Of a stretch of DNA of 64,000 nt, positions 9,170 through 19,132 are shown in pieces. The position numbers and the translations under genes were made by a program. The DNA is from Anaerolineae bacterium UTCFX2 (GTDB taxonomy: Bacteria > Chloroflexota > Anaerolineae > Anaerolineales > UBA4823), in the NCBI GenBank assembly GCA_002050125.1, contig MWTA01000046.1:1-64000 (forward strand), in the 5' to 3' direction. Under the pieces are notes generated by a model that saw only the letters and a program-made list of their open reading frames with translations, was not told the origin of the DNA and did no database searches. The stretch's first letter is position 1. Each line of letters opens with the position of its first letter.

Positions 9170-10471
9170 CTAACCCATGTGGGCGATCACTGCATCCCCA
9201 AACTCAGAGCACTTGAGCAGTGTCGCGTTTTCCATCAGGCGGTGAAAATCGTAGGTGACGGTTTTGGCGGCGATCGCACCCTCCATGCCTCGGATCACCC
9301 GGTCGGCTGCTTCGTCCCACCCCATATATCGCAGCATCATCTCACCGGAGAGGATCACCGAGCCAGGATTGACCATGTCCTTGTCGGCGTATTTGGGCGC
9401 CGTGCCGTGGGTTGCTTCAAAAACTGCATGACCCGTGGCGTAGTTGATGTTGCCGCCCGGGGCGATCCCAATCCCGCCCACCTGGGCAGCCAAGGCGTCC
9501 GAAAGATAATCGCCGTTCAGGTTCATGGTCGCCAGCACGTCAAATTCGCGCGCCCGCGTGATCGTCTGTTGAAAAACGATGTCGGCAATCACATCTTTGA
9601 CGAGCAGCCGGCCGCTCTTGAGCGCTTCATCTTGTTCGGCGTTGGCTGCCGTTTCGCCTTTCTCGGCTTTGGTGCGCTCCCACTGAGCCCAGGTATATAC
9701 TTGGGCGCCAAATTCGGTCTCGGCGGTTTCGTACCCCCAATTGCGGAACGCGCCCTCGGTATATTTCATGATGTTGCCCTTGTGCACCAGCGTGATGCTG
9801 CGCCGCCGGTTTGCCAGCGCCCAGGTAATTGCAGCCCGAACCAGGCGGGCAGTGCCCTCCTGCGAAACCGGCTTGATCCCAATTCCGGCGCTCTCGGGGA
9901 AGCGGATTTTTGCAAATTCCTGTGGGAACTCCTGCTGCAAAATCTGCTTAAAACGCTGGTTCTCGGCTGTGCCGTTCTCGAACTCGATCCCGGTGTAGAT
10001 GTCCTCCGTGTTTTCTCGAAAGACAACCATATCCACGTATTCGGGGTGTTTAACCGGCGAAGGCACCCCGTTGAAGTAACGCACCGGTCGCTGGCAAACG
10101 TACAGGTCCAGCGCTTTGCGCAAGGCAACGTTGAGCGAGCGAAACCCGCCCCCAATGGGCGTGGTCAGGGGACCCTTGATCCCGACCAGGAAGTCCTTAA
10201 AAGCCGCGATCGTCTCGTCTGGAAGCCAGGAGCCAAACTGGTCGTAGGCTTTTTCGCCGGCAAACACTTCCATCCACTGGATGCATTTGCGGCCCTGGTA
10301 CGCCTTCTCCACCGCCGCGTCCAGCACCCGCACCGCGGCTTTCCAGATATCCCGACCGGTGCCATCCCCTTCTACAAACGGCACGATCGGGAGGTCAGGG
10401 ACTTGCAGCTTGCCATTTTGAATTGTGATCTTCGCCCCGCGTTCGGGCGCTTTCATCATCGTGTATTCCAT
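9170..10471 (-). CDS. icd: NADP-dependent isocitrate dehydrogenase
   Basis: A 433-residue homodimeric TCA-cycle enzyme converting isocitrate to 2-oxoglutarate and CO2. Seen: [12 protein letters not shown], the substrate loop that holds the regulatory serine in enteric enzymes; the YFNGVPSPV and [13 protein letters not shown] active-site segments; and [12 protein letters not shown] with NPGSVILS, where the KY pair marks NADP rather than NAD preference. GGAG precedes the ATG. It is the first gene of a minus-strand operon with two membrane proteins, an unusual partnership. A promoter with an extended -10 lies upstream. Confidence 0.96.
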   Translation of the reverse strand: MEYTMMKAPERGAKITIQNGKLQVPDLPIVPFVEGDGTGRDIWKAAVRVLDAAVEKAYQGRKCIQWMEVFAGEKAYDQFGSWLPDETIAAFKDFLVGIKGPLTTPIGGGFRSLNVALRKALDLYVCQRPVRYFNGVPSPVKHPEYVDMVVFRENTEDIYTGIEFENGTAENQRFKQILQQEFPQEFAKIRFPESAGIGIKPVSQEGTARLVRAAITWALANRRRSITLVHKGNIMKYTEGAFRNWGYETAETEFGAQVYTWAQWERTKAEKGETAANAEQDEALKSGRLLVKDVIADIVFQQTITRAREFDVLATMNLNGDYLSDALAAQVGGIGIAPGGNINYATGHAVFEATHGTAPKYADKDMVNPGSVILSGEMMLRYMGWDEAADRVIRGMEGAIAAKTVTYDFHRLMENATLLKCSEFGDAVIAHMG

Positions 10472-10514
10472 TTTCGGTTACTCCGCTGCATTCACATCAG
10501 ATTTACTGACTGGA

Positions 10515-10544
10515 ATTATAGCAAACAAAGGTGAGGTTTGTCAT
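10515..10544 (-). promoter_or_regulatory. icd promoter
   Basis: On the minus strand: ATGACA (10539-10544), 18 bp spacer, TATAAT (10515-10520) preceded by TGC, an extended -10. The predicted start near 10508 leaves a leader of about 37 nt containing the icd ribosome site. Confidence 0.6.
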
Positions 10545-10586
10545 AATGCAAAAACGAGATAGTTAACTACTTCAGGAAGATCGACA

Positions 10587-10597
10587 TGCTATATAAT
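10587..10597 (+). promoter_or_regulatory. -10 region of the P-type ATPase promoter
   Basis: TGC followed by TATATAAT (10587-10597), with no clear -35 box. It overlaps an in-frame ATG at 10586, which argues that translation starts downstream at 10637 instead. Confidence 0.45.
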
Positions 10598-10636
10598 ATA
10601 GGGCAAAGTCAAGCAACCCTGCCTGGAGCGCAATTC

Positions 10637-13552
10637 ATGACTATCGAAAAATTTACCCCCCAAATCGATATTAATAAAACAAAAATAAATGGAGATGGAA
10701 ACGAATGGCATGCTCTAGATCTCGAGGAGGTGCTTGACAAGTTCGATACCGAGGCTGGGATCGGTCTCAGCGACGAAGAAGCTGCTAAAAGGCTGGAGCA
10801 ATACGGTCCAAACCAACTTGCCGAAAAGCCTCCGGTGAGCTTCTGGAAAATGCTGTGGGACCAGTTCAATAACTTCATCGTAATGCTGCTGATCGCCGCA
10901 TCGATAATCTCGGCTCTGCTCGGCGATTATGTGGAGGCGGCGGCGATTATGGCAATTGTGATCTTGAACGCCACGCTGGGCGTGTTCCAGGAGCGGCGCG
11001 CCGAACAGGCTCTGGCAGCGCTGAAAAAGCTTGCCGCGCCTGAAGCCCACGTAATCCGCGGCGGTTCGCGCAAGATCATACCGTCAACCCAGGTCGTGCC
11101 GGGCGATCTGATCCTGCTGGAGGCTGGCAATTACATCCCCGCCGATGTCCGATTAATTGAAGCGGTCAACCTGCGCATCGAGGAGGCGGCGCTCACCGGG
11201 GAATCGGTCCCGGTTCAGAAGGACGCCGCAATCCGCCTCGAAGCGCAGATCCCGCTGGGCGACCGGAAGAACACCGCTTTTATGGGGACCCTGGTCAGCT
11301 ATGGGCGCGGGCGCGGGGTGGCGATCAGCACAGGTATGCACACCCAGATCGGTCTGATCGCCGAGATGCTGCAATCCGTTGAAGAAGAAGAAACCCCGCT
11401 GCAAAAACGGCTGGATCAACTGGGAAAGACCCTCGGATGGGCTGCGCTGAGCATCTGTGGCATGGTTTTCGTAGTCGGATGGCTGCGCGGCTATGATCTG
11501 CTCGACATGTTTCTTATCGCCGTCAGCCTGGCGATTGCCGCCGTGCCGGAGGGTTTGCCGGCGGTTGTCACCATCAGCCTGGCGCTAGGCATGCGCGAAA
11601 TGATCAAACGCCATGCCCTGATCCGCAAGCTCTCCTCCGTCGAAACGCTCGGCTCGACGACCGTGATCTGCTCGGATAAGACCGGCACCCTGACGCAAAA
11701 CGAGATGACCGTCACCCGCATGTGGGTTGCCGGTCGTTCTTTCTCGATCAGCGGGGGCGGTTATGCCCCGACCGGGGATTTCTCGGTCGACGATCAGGTC
11801 ATCGATCTTAAAGATTATCCCGCCGCATTGACGAATTTATGGGTGGCGGCTTTGAATAACGACGCCGACCTCGAGGTCAGCGGCGCCAGCGCCGATAAAG
11901 AGACTTTTCGGATGGTAGGCGACCCGACCGAAGGCGCCTTGATCGTCGCCGCGGCGAAAGCCGGCGCCAGGAAGCTCGAGCTCAACCAGGCTTACCCCCG
12001 CGTTCAGGAAGTGCCGTTCGACTCGGTTCGCAAACGCATGGTCACCATCCATAAAATTGTTACGCCGCGGTCCGAAGACATATCGCCCTTCAATGACAGC
12101 AATCAAAAAGAATGGCACGCCATCACCGTCAAAGGCGCCCTCGACCTGGTGTTAGATCTATGCCAGGCTTATCAATCCATGGACAATCAGATCGAACCCC
12201 TGGACGAGACCATGCGCATGCAAATCCTGGCTGCCAACGATCTTATGACCCAAGACGCATTGCGCGTGCTGGGTATGGCTTACCGGCTGACGCCTAACAT
12301 GCCAGACGCCTCCGATCCGAACGATCTTGAAAAGGATCTAGTTTTCACCGGGATGATCGGGATGATCGATCCGCCGCGCCCCGAAGTGCCGCCCGCGCTG
12401 ACCACCGGTCGCAAAGCCGGGGTGCGCACGGTCATGATCACCGGCGATTACGCCAACACCGCCCGGGCGATTGCCGAATCGATTGGGTTGATGCAGCCCG
12501 GGCACCAGGTACTCACCGGTCCCAGCTTGAACGAGATGGACGACGAAACCCTACAGCGCGAGGTCGAATACACTGACGTGTTTGCGCGGGTTTCCCCAGA
12601 GCACAAGATGCGCATCGTCGAGGCGCTGCGCTCCAACCGCGAAGTCGTGGCAATGACCGGCGACGGGGTTAACGACGCCCCTTCGATCAAACGCGCCGAC
12701 ATTGGAATCGCAATGGGGATCACCGGGACCGACGTGGCAAAGGAGAGCGCCGATATGGTGCTCACCGACGATAACTATGCCAGCATCGTTTCAGCGGTCG
12801 AGCAAGGGCGCATCATTTACGATAACATCCGCAAATTCGTCTTCTTCCTGCTCTCCTCCAACGTGGCGGAAATTATGATCATCTTCCTGGCTACGCTGGC
12901 AGGCTTGCCCACCCCGCTGACGGCGATCCAGCTTCTGTGGCTCAACCTGCTCACCGACGGCGCGCCAGCCCTGGCGCTGGCAATGGAAAAGGGCGATCCA
13001 GACATCATGAAGCGCAAGCCTCGCCCGGCTCACGAGCCGATCATCAACTCCTCCATGGGCTTGGGCATCACCATCCAGACCATTACACAAACCGGCGCCA
13101 CGCTGACCGCCTTCTGCCTTGGTCTGCTCTGGCACCTGCAGGAAACGATCCCGGCGGGCACGAACGTGTTTGGGACGATCGGCTACCTGCTGCGCTACGA
13201 CTGGCGCGGCGTGGATGTGCAGACCGCCGAAACCATGGCTTTCGTCACCCTCTCGATGTGCGAGTTGTTCCGGGCGTACACCGTCCGCTCCGAGCGCCAA
13301 TCGATCTTCAAGATCGGGGTGTTCTCCAACCGCTATATGCAGTACGCGGTGGGTTTTTCGATCGTCTTGCTGCTGCTGGTGGTGAACGTGCCGTTCTTAC
13401 AGCCAATTTTCAACACCCACTCCATGAGCCCGCTTGAATGGGCGATCGTGATCGGGCTGGCGCTGATCCCGGCGATTTCCGAGGAAATCACCAAGGTCTA
13501 TCTGCGTTGGAAGAGCCGGCAGATCCGGCGCAGAACCCGCCTGGCTCATTAG
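10637..13552 (+). CDS. P-type cation-transporting ATPase (Ca2+-ATPase-like, P2A)
   Basis: A 971-residue ion pump. Seen: N-terminal cation-ATPase domain ([18 protein letters not shown]), actuator TGES (187-190), PEGLP in helix 4 (about 304-308), phosphorylation site DKTGT at D347, and the hinge [21 protein letters not shown]. The C-terminal helices carry [17 protein letters not shown], typical of P2 pumps. Calcium is the likeliest substrate by overall pattern; manganese or sodium cannot be excluded. I chose ATG 10637 with GGAG upstream because the earlier ATG (10586) lies within the promoter. Divergent from icd. Confidence 0.92.
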   Translation: MTIEKFTPQIDINKTKINGDGNEWHALDLEEVLDKFDTEAGIGLSDEEAAKRLEQYGPNQLAEKPPVSFWKMLWDQFNNFIVMLLIAASIISALLGDYVEAAAIMAIVILNATLGVFQERRAEQALAALKKLAAPEAHVIRGGSRKIIPSTQVVPGDLILLEAGNYIPADVRLIEAVNLRIEEAALTGESVPVQKDAAIRLEAQIPLGDRKNTAFMGTLVSYGRGRGVAISTGMHTQIGLIAEMLQSVEEEETPLQKRLDQLGKTLGWAALSICGMVFVVGWLRGYDLLDMFLIAVSLAIAAVPEGLPAVVTISLALGMREMIKRHALIRKLSSVETLGSTTVICSDKTGTLTQNEMTVTRMWVAGRSFSISGGGYAPTGDFSVDDQVIDLKDYPAALTNLWVAALNNDADLEVSGASADKETFRMVGDPTEGALIVAAAKAGARKLELNQAYPRVQEVPFDSVRKRMVTIHKIVTPRSEDISPFNDSNQKEWHAITVKGALDLVLDLCQAYQSMDNQIEPLDETMRMQILAANDLMTQDALRVLGMAYRLTPNMPDASDPNDLEKDLVFTGMIGMIDPPRPEVPPALTTGRKAGVRTVMITGDYANTARAIAESIGLMQPGHQVLTGPSLNEMDDETLQREVEYTDVFARVSPEHKMRIVEALRSNREVVAMTGDGVNDAPSIKRADIGIAMGITGTDVAKESADMVLTDDNYASIVSAVEQGRIIYDNIRKFVFFLLSSNVAEIMIIFLATLAGLPTPLTAIQLLWLNLLTDGAPALALAMEKGDPDIMKRKPRPAHEPIINSSMGLGITIQTITQTGATLTAFCLGLLWHLQETIPAGTNVFGTIGYLLRYDWRGVDVQTAETMAFVTLSMCELFRAYTVRSERQSIFKIGVFSNRYMQYAVGFSIVLLLLVVNVPFLQPIFNTHSMSPLEWAIVIGLALIPAISEEITKVYLRWKSRQIRRRTRLAH

Positions 13553-13895
13553 CCTCAGGCGCGCTGCGTTCGCTCGCTCTCAACCTTTGAAAACGTCAGC
13601 GATGGATGTTGTGGTTGTATAGATGCTTCACTACGCGGCTTAATTCAGGTATCCGGCAGTAAATCGCGTTCAATCTAGCATACACCCTTCAATATGTAAG
13701 CAGATGTGTCATTCGAGGAGAACGCCGAATTTACACACTGTTTATCATCCCACCGATTGGGGTTTTTCGTGACTGATGAACATTTTCTGCATTCGATGTA
13801 AATTCTGCTCTTGTGTTTTATCTCGTCGTACCTGTCAAGCGGTAACTTTCTATCTTAAGTACCTTTCTTATAAATGACCAACTGATGGTTTAGAG
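13553..13895. other. Non-coding spacer marking the left edge of an AT-rich island
   Basis: About 340 bp between the ATPase stop and the promoter of the restriction-modification pair. Composition changes from GC-rich at the left to AT-rich toward the right. I see no convincing gene, tRNA, or terminal repeats. It may contain the junction of a horizontally acquired segment. Confidence 0.5.
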
Positions 13896-13901
13896 TAAAA
13901 T
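13896..13901 (+). promoter_or_regulatory. -10 box of the methyltransferase gene (leaderless arrangement)
   Basis: TAAAAT ends 6 nt before the ATG at 13908, and no Shine-Dalgarno sequence is present. Transcription would begin at or next to the start codon. An ATGACC element 16 bp upstream is a weak -35. Confidence 0.4.
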
Positions 13902-13907
13902 TGCAGT

Positions 13908-14993
13908 ATGAGAAAAGTCAAAGATCAAGCTGCTGTGGTTTATTCTGTTAATCGCTCAACCAAAATGCCATTTTGGAATGAGATTGTCTGCGGAGATAGT
14001 GCAGATTTACTTAAATTAATTCCAGCTAATAGTATTGACTTAGTGATCACATCGCCCCCATATTTTCAACAACGAGAATATGATGGTGGTGGAGTTGGCA
14101 ACGAGGAAAAACCGCATGAATATATTTCCGCGCTTATGGAAATTTTTTGTGAGTGCGTCCGCGTAATAAAGCCAACGGGAAGTATTGTTCTTAATATTGG
14201 TGATAAGTATGAGGATAGCAGCTTATTGCTTATGCCTTACAGGTTTGCATTAGCTGTAACAGAGCAATGTGGAGTCAAGCTTGTTAACAATATAACATGG
14301 GTAAAATCAAACCCTACACCTCGACAATTTAAGCGTAGGTTAGTTAGCAGTACAGAGCCTTTTTTCCATTTCGTAAAATCACAAGAATATAAATATTTCC
14401 TTGACGAATTCTTGAAACCCATTGAAGAGCCAAAGACTAATAATAATGACATTGGAACTGGAGAGAATATTGGCAAAAAATATTTTCTCCTGATCGAACA
14501 ATCTAAACTCACGCCAAAGCAAAAAGGAATGGCTAGAAATGCGTTAGAAGAAGTTATTGGGGAAGTACGTAATGGCGAAATTCAAGGATTTCGTATGAAA
14601 ATCAGAGGTATTCATTCAGAACCTTTTGGCGGACAAGAAGGCGGTAGAAAAATTCAGTTAGACAAAAATGGATTTACCATTATTCGTATTTATGGCAATC
14701 CATTAAAGAAAGATGTTATCATAACGCCTGTTGAGTCACTCAAAAACTGTCCTCATCCCGCTATTTATCCAATCAAAATAGTAGAAGAGTTTATAAAATT
14801 GCTAACTCAAAAAGGCGATATTATTCTTGACCCATTCGTAGGATCTGGCTCAACAGCGGTAGCCGCTTTTCAAAGTGAAAGAATTTATATTGGTTTTGAT
14901 ATTAGTGAAGAGTATTGTCTCTATGCTCAAAAACGTTTAAGCAGTGTACGACATCAACTATCCCTTTGGGAAAAAAACAATGCCAACACCTAA
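13908..14993 (+). CDS. Site-specific DNA methyltransferase (beta-type motif order)
   Basis: 361 residues. Modification enzyme of a type II restriction-modification pair, methylating an exocyclic amino group (N4-cytosine or N6-adenine). The catalytic motif IV TSPPY is at 48-52 and the SAM-binding motif I DPFVGSGST at 308-316, with GFDIS after it. Motif IV before motif I is the beta arrangement; the SPPY form favours N4-cytosine. The roughly 190 residues between should hold target recognition. The gene is much richer in A+T than its neighbours, suggesting transfer. It overlaps the following endonuclease gene by 14 nt. Confidence 0.88.
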   Translation: MRKVKDQAAVVYSVNRSTKMPFWNEIVCGDSADLLKLIPANSIDLVITSPPYFQQREYDGGGVGNEEKPHEYISALMEIFCECVRVIKPTGSIVLNIGDKYEDSSLLLMPYRFALAVTEQCGVKLVNNITWVKSNPTPRQFKRRLVSSTEPFFHFVKSQEYKYFLDEFLKPIEEPKTNNNDIGTGENIGKKYFLLIEQSKLTPKQKGMARNALEEVIGEVRNGEIQGFRMKIRGIHSEPFGGQEGGRKIQLDKNGFTIIRIYGNPLKKDVIITPVESLKNCPHPAIYPIKIVEEFIKLLTQKGDIILDPFVGSGSTAVAAFQSERIYIGFDISEEYCLYAQKRLSSVRHQLSLWEKNNANT

Positions 14994-16146
14994 CAAAATC
15001 ATAGAAGTAGCCTACGAACAAGCCCAGGAAGAATCGTTGGAAGAAGCTTTATCTGGTCTATCAAGCGAAACCATTCACGATTTGAGGATTATTGTAGACA
15101 ACGCTGAAACTCAAAAAGCAGTTCTAGGTGTTACATTGACTTCACTTGTATATAAAGTTTTCGAGCCTGAACAGGATATTCGTAGACATCAGATGGGTAT
15201 GAAAGATGGTTATTCAGGCAGAACATTTGATACAAAATATGTCACACCTTTTCTAAAAGAAAAATTTCCTCATTTCGCAATGGCCGAAAGCGCATGGTTA
15301 ACACGTTCTCTAGAGCAACCCCGACCATATAACTTGGATTTCCCTGGAAGAATTCGTAATAAAGTTTTGAAAACTGCCTTTTTGAAAACCCTAGACCGTA
15401 TTCAAACCGATAGCGAACTCGCACCTAAATTCTTGATTGCTTTAATGTGCCTTATGCTAGAAGCAAGAACACAAGATGAACAACTTTTTACCAAAGTCCA
15501 AGTAGTCAGTGACGTAACGATTGCAAGAATCATAGATGCTTTGAGTCTGCACATTCTTCATAACTATGGCAGGGGAGTTGTTGGAACTGCTCGGCTGCCA
15601 GTTTTAGCGATTTTCTCAGTCTACAATTTACTCATGTTAGACGTTAAAAGGTATTCCGGAAAACGTCTTTCACCCCTCGAAGCACATACAAGTCCTGATT
15701 TGCGGACAAAATCGCTGGGTGATATTGATGTAAATAATGCGGATAACTCTTGCTTTGAATCGGTTGAAATTAAATATAATAAGCCAATTACCGCTGATAT
15801 GATTGGTGTAGCTTATCGAAAAATTAGAGACACGGAAATTGATCGCTATTATATTTTGACAACCAGTGAACCAAATATTGATGACCAAGAATCGGTTATC
15901 CAGGAAATAGAAAAGTATAAAAAGATTCACTCGTGCCAGATTATTGTTAATGGTGTTATCCCTTCACTAAAGTACTACTTGCGTTTACTAAGCAACCCGC
16001 AAGACATTATTGACGAGTATACCAGATGGCTTGAATTTGAATATCGGCATGCAAGTGGCATTAAGAGAGATCATTTGAGGTTTTGGCAAGAAATACGTCA
16101 AACCGTGTTGAACCTTAAGGATCCCGAAGGCGAAAATGCTACCTAA
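14980..16146 (+). CDS. Putative type II restriction endonuclease (SacI-family-like)
   Basis: 388 residues, partner of the upstream methyltransferase, whose 3' end it overlaps by 14 nt. SGRTFDTKYVTPFLKEKFP and AWLTRSLEQPRPYNLDFPG recall what I remember of the SacI endonuclease family, a recollection rather than a search result. A possible PD-(D/E)xK site is D248/D250 with E263-I-K265 in a strand-like EIK segment. I chose ATG 14980; an upstream GTG at 14944 would add 12 residues but has no better ribosome site. AT-rich like its partner. The recognition sequence cannot be deduced. Confidence 0.65.
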   Translation: MPTPNKIIEVAYEQAQEESLEEALSGLSSETIHDLRIIVDNAETQKAVLGVTLTSLVYKVFEPEQDIRRHQMGMKDGYSGRTFDTKYVTPFLKEKFPHFAMAESAWLTRSLEQPRPYNLDFPGRIRNKVLKTAFLKTLDRIQTDSELAPKFLIALMCLMLEARTQDEQLFTKVQVVSDVTIARIIDALSLHILHNYGRGVVGTARLPVLAIFSVYNLLMLDVKRYSGKRLSPLEAHTSPDLRTKSLGDIDVNNADNSCFESVEIKYNKPITADMIGVAYRKIRDTEIDRYYILTTSEPNIDDQESVIQEIEKYKKIHSCQIIVNGVIPSLKYYLRLLSNPQDIIDEYTRWLEFEYRHASGIKRDHLRFWQEIRQTVLNLKDPEGENAT

Positions 16147-16210
16147 TAACCATTTGCACTTGATCGTCTTTGGCGCGGGTGCGTAAACGCAAAACCTCTT
16201 ATAAGCGTCA

Positions 16211-16239
16211 TTGTTTATCGGATAGCCTCTCGCTACAAT
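16211..16239 (+). promoter_or_regulatory. Promoter of the membrane-anchored hydrolase gene
   Basis: TTGTTT (16211-16216), 17 bp spacer, TACAAT (16234-16239). The start near 16246 leaves a leader of about 40 nt holding AAAAGGA ahead of the ATG at 16286. Confidence 0.5.
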
Positions 16240-16285
16240 CTAAATCAGATAACGCATACCATCAAATTAGAAAAGGACGTTTGCT

Positions 16286-17770
16286 ATGCATTCGGTTTTA
16301 GAGTCTTGTTGGTCGGATTGGCGGATAGGCATCGGCGCCGCAACCGGGATAGCGGCTGGCGCCGGGTTGATAGGCGCCTGGCTGACCCCGCGCGGTCCCG
16401 TGACAACGCTCCAGGCGCTGGCGTCAATGGCGATAGCTCTCGCCATCGGCATCCTGGCGGGGCTTGTCATGGGCAGCCGGTGGAGCATGCTGATCGCGCC
16501 GGTGGTGTTTGTCGTGGTGTTCGAACTCGCCCGGCTGAGGGTCGTTGGTCCCACTGTGGACGGCATCCACCTCGGTTCGACGTACGGCGTCATCGCGTTC
16601 GTCCTGGGACGCCTGGTTCACGGTTTGCTCGTCCTGGCGCCGATGATCCTGGGCGCGGCTTACGGGGTTCAGTTCGCGGCGCTTCTCGGAAGAACTGCAA
16701 CCGCCGCCGCTGGAGTCGCCAGCTGGGGGCTCATCGCGCTTGCCACGCTGGCGTTGATTGCGGTTGCCGTCATGGTCGCCCGACCTGCCGCCACCCACCC
16801 GATCATCGGCTCCGACGGCAAACCATTCCCCGGCAGTATTGCCGAACTGATTACCGTCCCCATCGGCGGTCATAAGCAAGCCATGATGATCCGGGGGCGG
16901 AGCGCCAAAAACCCCGTCCTGCTGTACCTGGCTGGTGGGCCTGGCGGCACCGACCTCGGAGCCATGCGCGCCGACGTCGCGCTCGAGCAAGACTTCGTGG
17001 TGGTCACCTGGGAGCAACGCGGCGCGGGCAAGTCTTACTCGGCTCTCGACCCGGTAGAGACGCTGACCCTGAATCAGATGGTGAACGATGCCATCGAAGT
17101 GACCGACTATCTGCGGGGGCGGTTCGGCGTGGACAAGATCTATCTGGCGGGCAATTCGTGGGGTACCATCCTCGGTGTGCTGGCTGTGCAGCAGCGCCCA
17201 GATTTGTTCTATGCTTACGTGGGCACGGGGCAGATGGTCAGTCCGCGCGAAACAGACCACATGTTCTATGAAGACACGCTGGCGTGGGCAGAACAGACTG
17301 GCAACAACGCGCTGGCTGCCACATTGCGCCGGAACGGGCCTCCACCTTACAACAACCTCCTCGATTACGAACCCGCGCTCTCCCATGAGCACGACTGGAA
17401 TAGCTATTCGGAACTCGATCTAAGCAAGGAGATGCCCAACAACCTTTTCGTGCCTGAAAACACGCTGATGGATCGGATCAACGGGTTGCGATCGTTTCTC
17501 GATACGTTCTCGGTGCTCTACCCCCAACTCCAGAACATCGACTTTCGCCGTGACCTCCCCGCTCTCGACGTCCCCGTATATATGGTGATCGGCAAGCACG
17601 AAGCCCGGGGTCGGGCGGTCCTGGCAAACGAGTGGTTCGAGATGCTCAAGGCGCCGTCAAAGGAGAAGATCATCTTCGAGCATTCCGGTCATCGTCCCTT
17701 GTTCGAAGAACCGGCGGCGTTCGCCTCGTTGATGGCCCGGGTCTTGAACGAAACCTTTACGGGCAAATAG
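16286..17770 (+). CDS. Alpha/beta hydrolase (S33 prolyl-aminopeptidase-like) with N-terminal membrane domain
   Basis: 494 residues. Residues 10-165 form about five hydrophobic segments; the rest is an alpha/beta-hydrolase. Seen: GGPGG (217-221, oxyanion region of proline iminopeptidases), WEQRGAGKS (242-250), the nucleophile elbow GNSWG with S291, and the catalytic histidine H469 in HSGH. The usual acidic residue position reads GKHEARG, so E439 may stand in for Asp. A soluble S33 peptidase is normally about 300 residues, so the membrane part is an addition. Likely hydrolysis of a small peptide-like or ester substrate at the outer membrane face; the true substrate is unknown. Confidence 0.75.
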   Translation: MHSVLESCWSDWRIGIGAATGIAAGAGLIGAWLTPRGPVTTLQALASMAIALAIGILAGLVMGSRWSMLIAPVVFVVVFELARLRVVGPTVDGIHLGSTYGVIAFVLGRLVHGLLVLAPMILGAAYGVQFAALLGRTATAAAGVASWGLIALATLALIAVAVMVARPAATHPIIGSDGKPFPGSIAELITVPIGGHKQAMMIRGRSAKNPVLLYLAGGPGGTDLGAMRADVALEQDFVVVTWEQRGAGKSYSALDPVETLTLNQMVNDAIEVTDYLRGRFGVDKIYLAGNSWGTILGVLAVQQRPDLFYAYVGTGQMVSPRETDHMFYEDTLAWAEQTGNNALAATLRRNGPPPYNNLLDYEPALSHEHDWNSYSELDLSKEMPNNLFVPENTLMDRINGLRSFLDTFSVLYPQLQNIDFRRDLPALDVPVYMVIGKHEARGRAVLANEWFEMLKAPSKEKIIFEHSGHRPLFEEPAAFASLMARVLNETFTGK

Positions 17771-17926
17771 CCGGAAAGCAGTCCGGATCGCCGACCGATT
17801 CACGCCTACCGCGTTTACGCTCTCAGGTTCACCAGGAGCATACCGCTAAATAAACCGCAAAATGGTGTGTTACGCATTAATTAGCTGCATTTTCATAAAG
17901 TAACGCGAGTTCGGGTCAGGCAAACA

Positions 17927-18346
17927 ATGGCAGAAAATTGCCCAAGCCCAAGGAGGATTTGGATTACGCGTGGGCTGATCGCGGCGGTGCTGGCGATGAA
18001 CGTCTGGTGCGCGCTGGTGTTTCTGCTCCGCCCGGCAGCATACGCCCCCGCCTACCAGTTGAGCGGCGCCCCAGGCGAGGCGGCAGTGCGCGGCTTTGGC
18101 GTACTATTCTTGATGTGGAACATCCCCTATCTGGCTGCGCTGTGGAACCCGGCGAAAAACCGGAGCCTGCTGCTGATCTGTCTGGCGATGCAGGCGTTGG
18201 GCGTGGCGGGCGAGCTGTTGATCTTGTTCACCATCCCGCGCGAATATGCGCAACTGCGCAGTTCGATCGTGCGCTTCAGCCTGTTTGATTTCGGCGGGCT
18301 GCTGGCGCTGCTGGCGGCTTTGGGGTTGACGCTAATTTCGGAATAG
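17927..18346 (+). CDS. Small four-helix membrane protein of unknown function
   Basis: 139 residues with four hydrophobic segments (about 14-36, 58-75, 80-102 and 114-137) and short loops. I recognise no family motif. The codon pattern matches the GC-rich chromosome, unlike the nearby island, which supports a real gene. It stands alone: 156 bp after the hydrolase and convergent with rnhB. Only AGG at -10 hints at a ribosome site. Confidence 0.6.
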   Translation: MAENCPSPRRIWITRGLIAAVLAMNVWCALVFLLRPAAYAPAYQLSGAPGEAAVRGFGVLFLMWNIPYLAALWNPAKNRSLLLICLAMQALGVAGELLILFTIPREYAQLRSSIVRFSLFDFGGLLALLAALGLTLISE

Positions 18347-18468
18347 CGCGATAAAAAATATCGTCAAATACGTCTAGCCTTCAACCCTGAAAAGCTCGTC
18401 CGCTGCCCTCCCGTCTTTCTTGTGGTAGAACGAACTCGGCGTTTCCCCCATTCCGCTGGATCAGCCGA

Positions 18469-19113
18469 TCAATCTAATTGCGAATACTGAAAGCTCTTGC
18501 GATGGAGCGGACATTCCCCCAGGCGCCCGATTGCCCGGCGGTGCGCCACGGTGGCGTAACCCTTGTGCAGTTCAAAGCCGTATTCGGGGTATTCGAGCGC
18601 GAATTCGCACATCAAGGCGTCGCGGGCGGTCTTCGCCAGCACAGCCGCAGCAGCGATGCTCAACGAGCGCGCATCGCCTTTCACCAGCGGCGTCTGCGGG
18701 ATGGCGACCTCGGGCAGCGCCAGGTAATCGACCAACAGGTGCTGCGGGCGGGTTTGCAGCCCCGCGATGGCGCGCACGATTGCCAAGCGCGTCGCCGGCA
18801 GGATCCCCAGTTCGTCGATCTCTTGGTTGCTGGCAAACCCCACGCTGAAATCGAACGCGAGGTCGTGCAGCTTTTCCCGCCAGTAAGCGCGTTCAGCCGG
18901 GCTGAGCAGCTTTGAATCTTTGAGCCCGCTCAACGCCGCGGCGGTTTGTCCGCCGGCGGGCAGAATAGCTGCGCCGGCAGCTACCGGTCCAGCCAGCGCG
19001 CCCCGTCCAGCTTCATCCACGCCCGCGACCCATTGCAGCCCTTTTCCCCAGAGCGCCGCTTCAAAGCTCAAGTCGGGGGCTTCGGGGAGCAGCGCCCGGT
19101 CAAATTTCTTCAT
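18469..19113 (-). CDS. rnhB: Ribonuclease HII
   Basis: 214 residues. Removes misincorporated ribonucleotides and RNA-DNA hybrids. The signature VDEAGRGALAGPV supplies D33 and E34; LLVDY gives D129 and TARD gives D165, completing the DEDD metal site. KGDARSLSIAAAAVLAK is the family's conserved helix. The C-terminal half ends LHRKSF, as in other RNase HII proteins. Last gene of a minus-strand block behind a GT2 gene with a 19 bp gap. Confidence 0.95.
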   Translation of the reverse strand: MKKFDRALLPEAPDLSFEAALWGKGLQWVAGVDEAGRGALAGPVAAGAAILPAGGQTAAALSGLKDSKLLSPAERAYWREKLHDLAFDFSVGFASNQEIDELGILPATRLAIVRAIAGLQTRPQHLLVDYLALPEVAIPQTPLVKGDARSLSIAAAAVLAKTARDALMCEFALEYPEYGFELHKGYATVAHRRAIGRLGECPLHRKSFQYSQLD

Positions 19114-19132
19114 GTAAATGCACCCCGGTTTT

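Noticed and set aside
9155-10534. Long open frame of 459 codons on the plus strand opposite icd
   Set aside because: It mirrors icd on the other strand; the translation is His/Arg-rich with no motif, whereas the minus strand encodes a complete isocitrate dehydrogenase.
13553-13895. Attachment site or terminal repeats flanking the first restriction-modification island
   Set aside because: I compared the left spacer with 16147-16285 by eye and found no direct or inverted repeat of convincing length.
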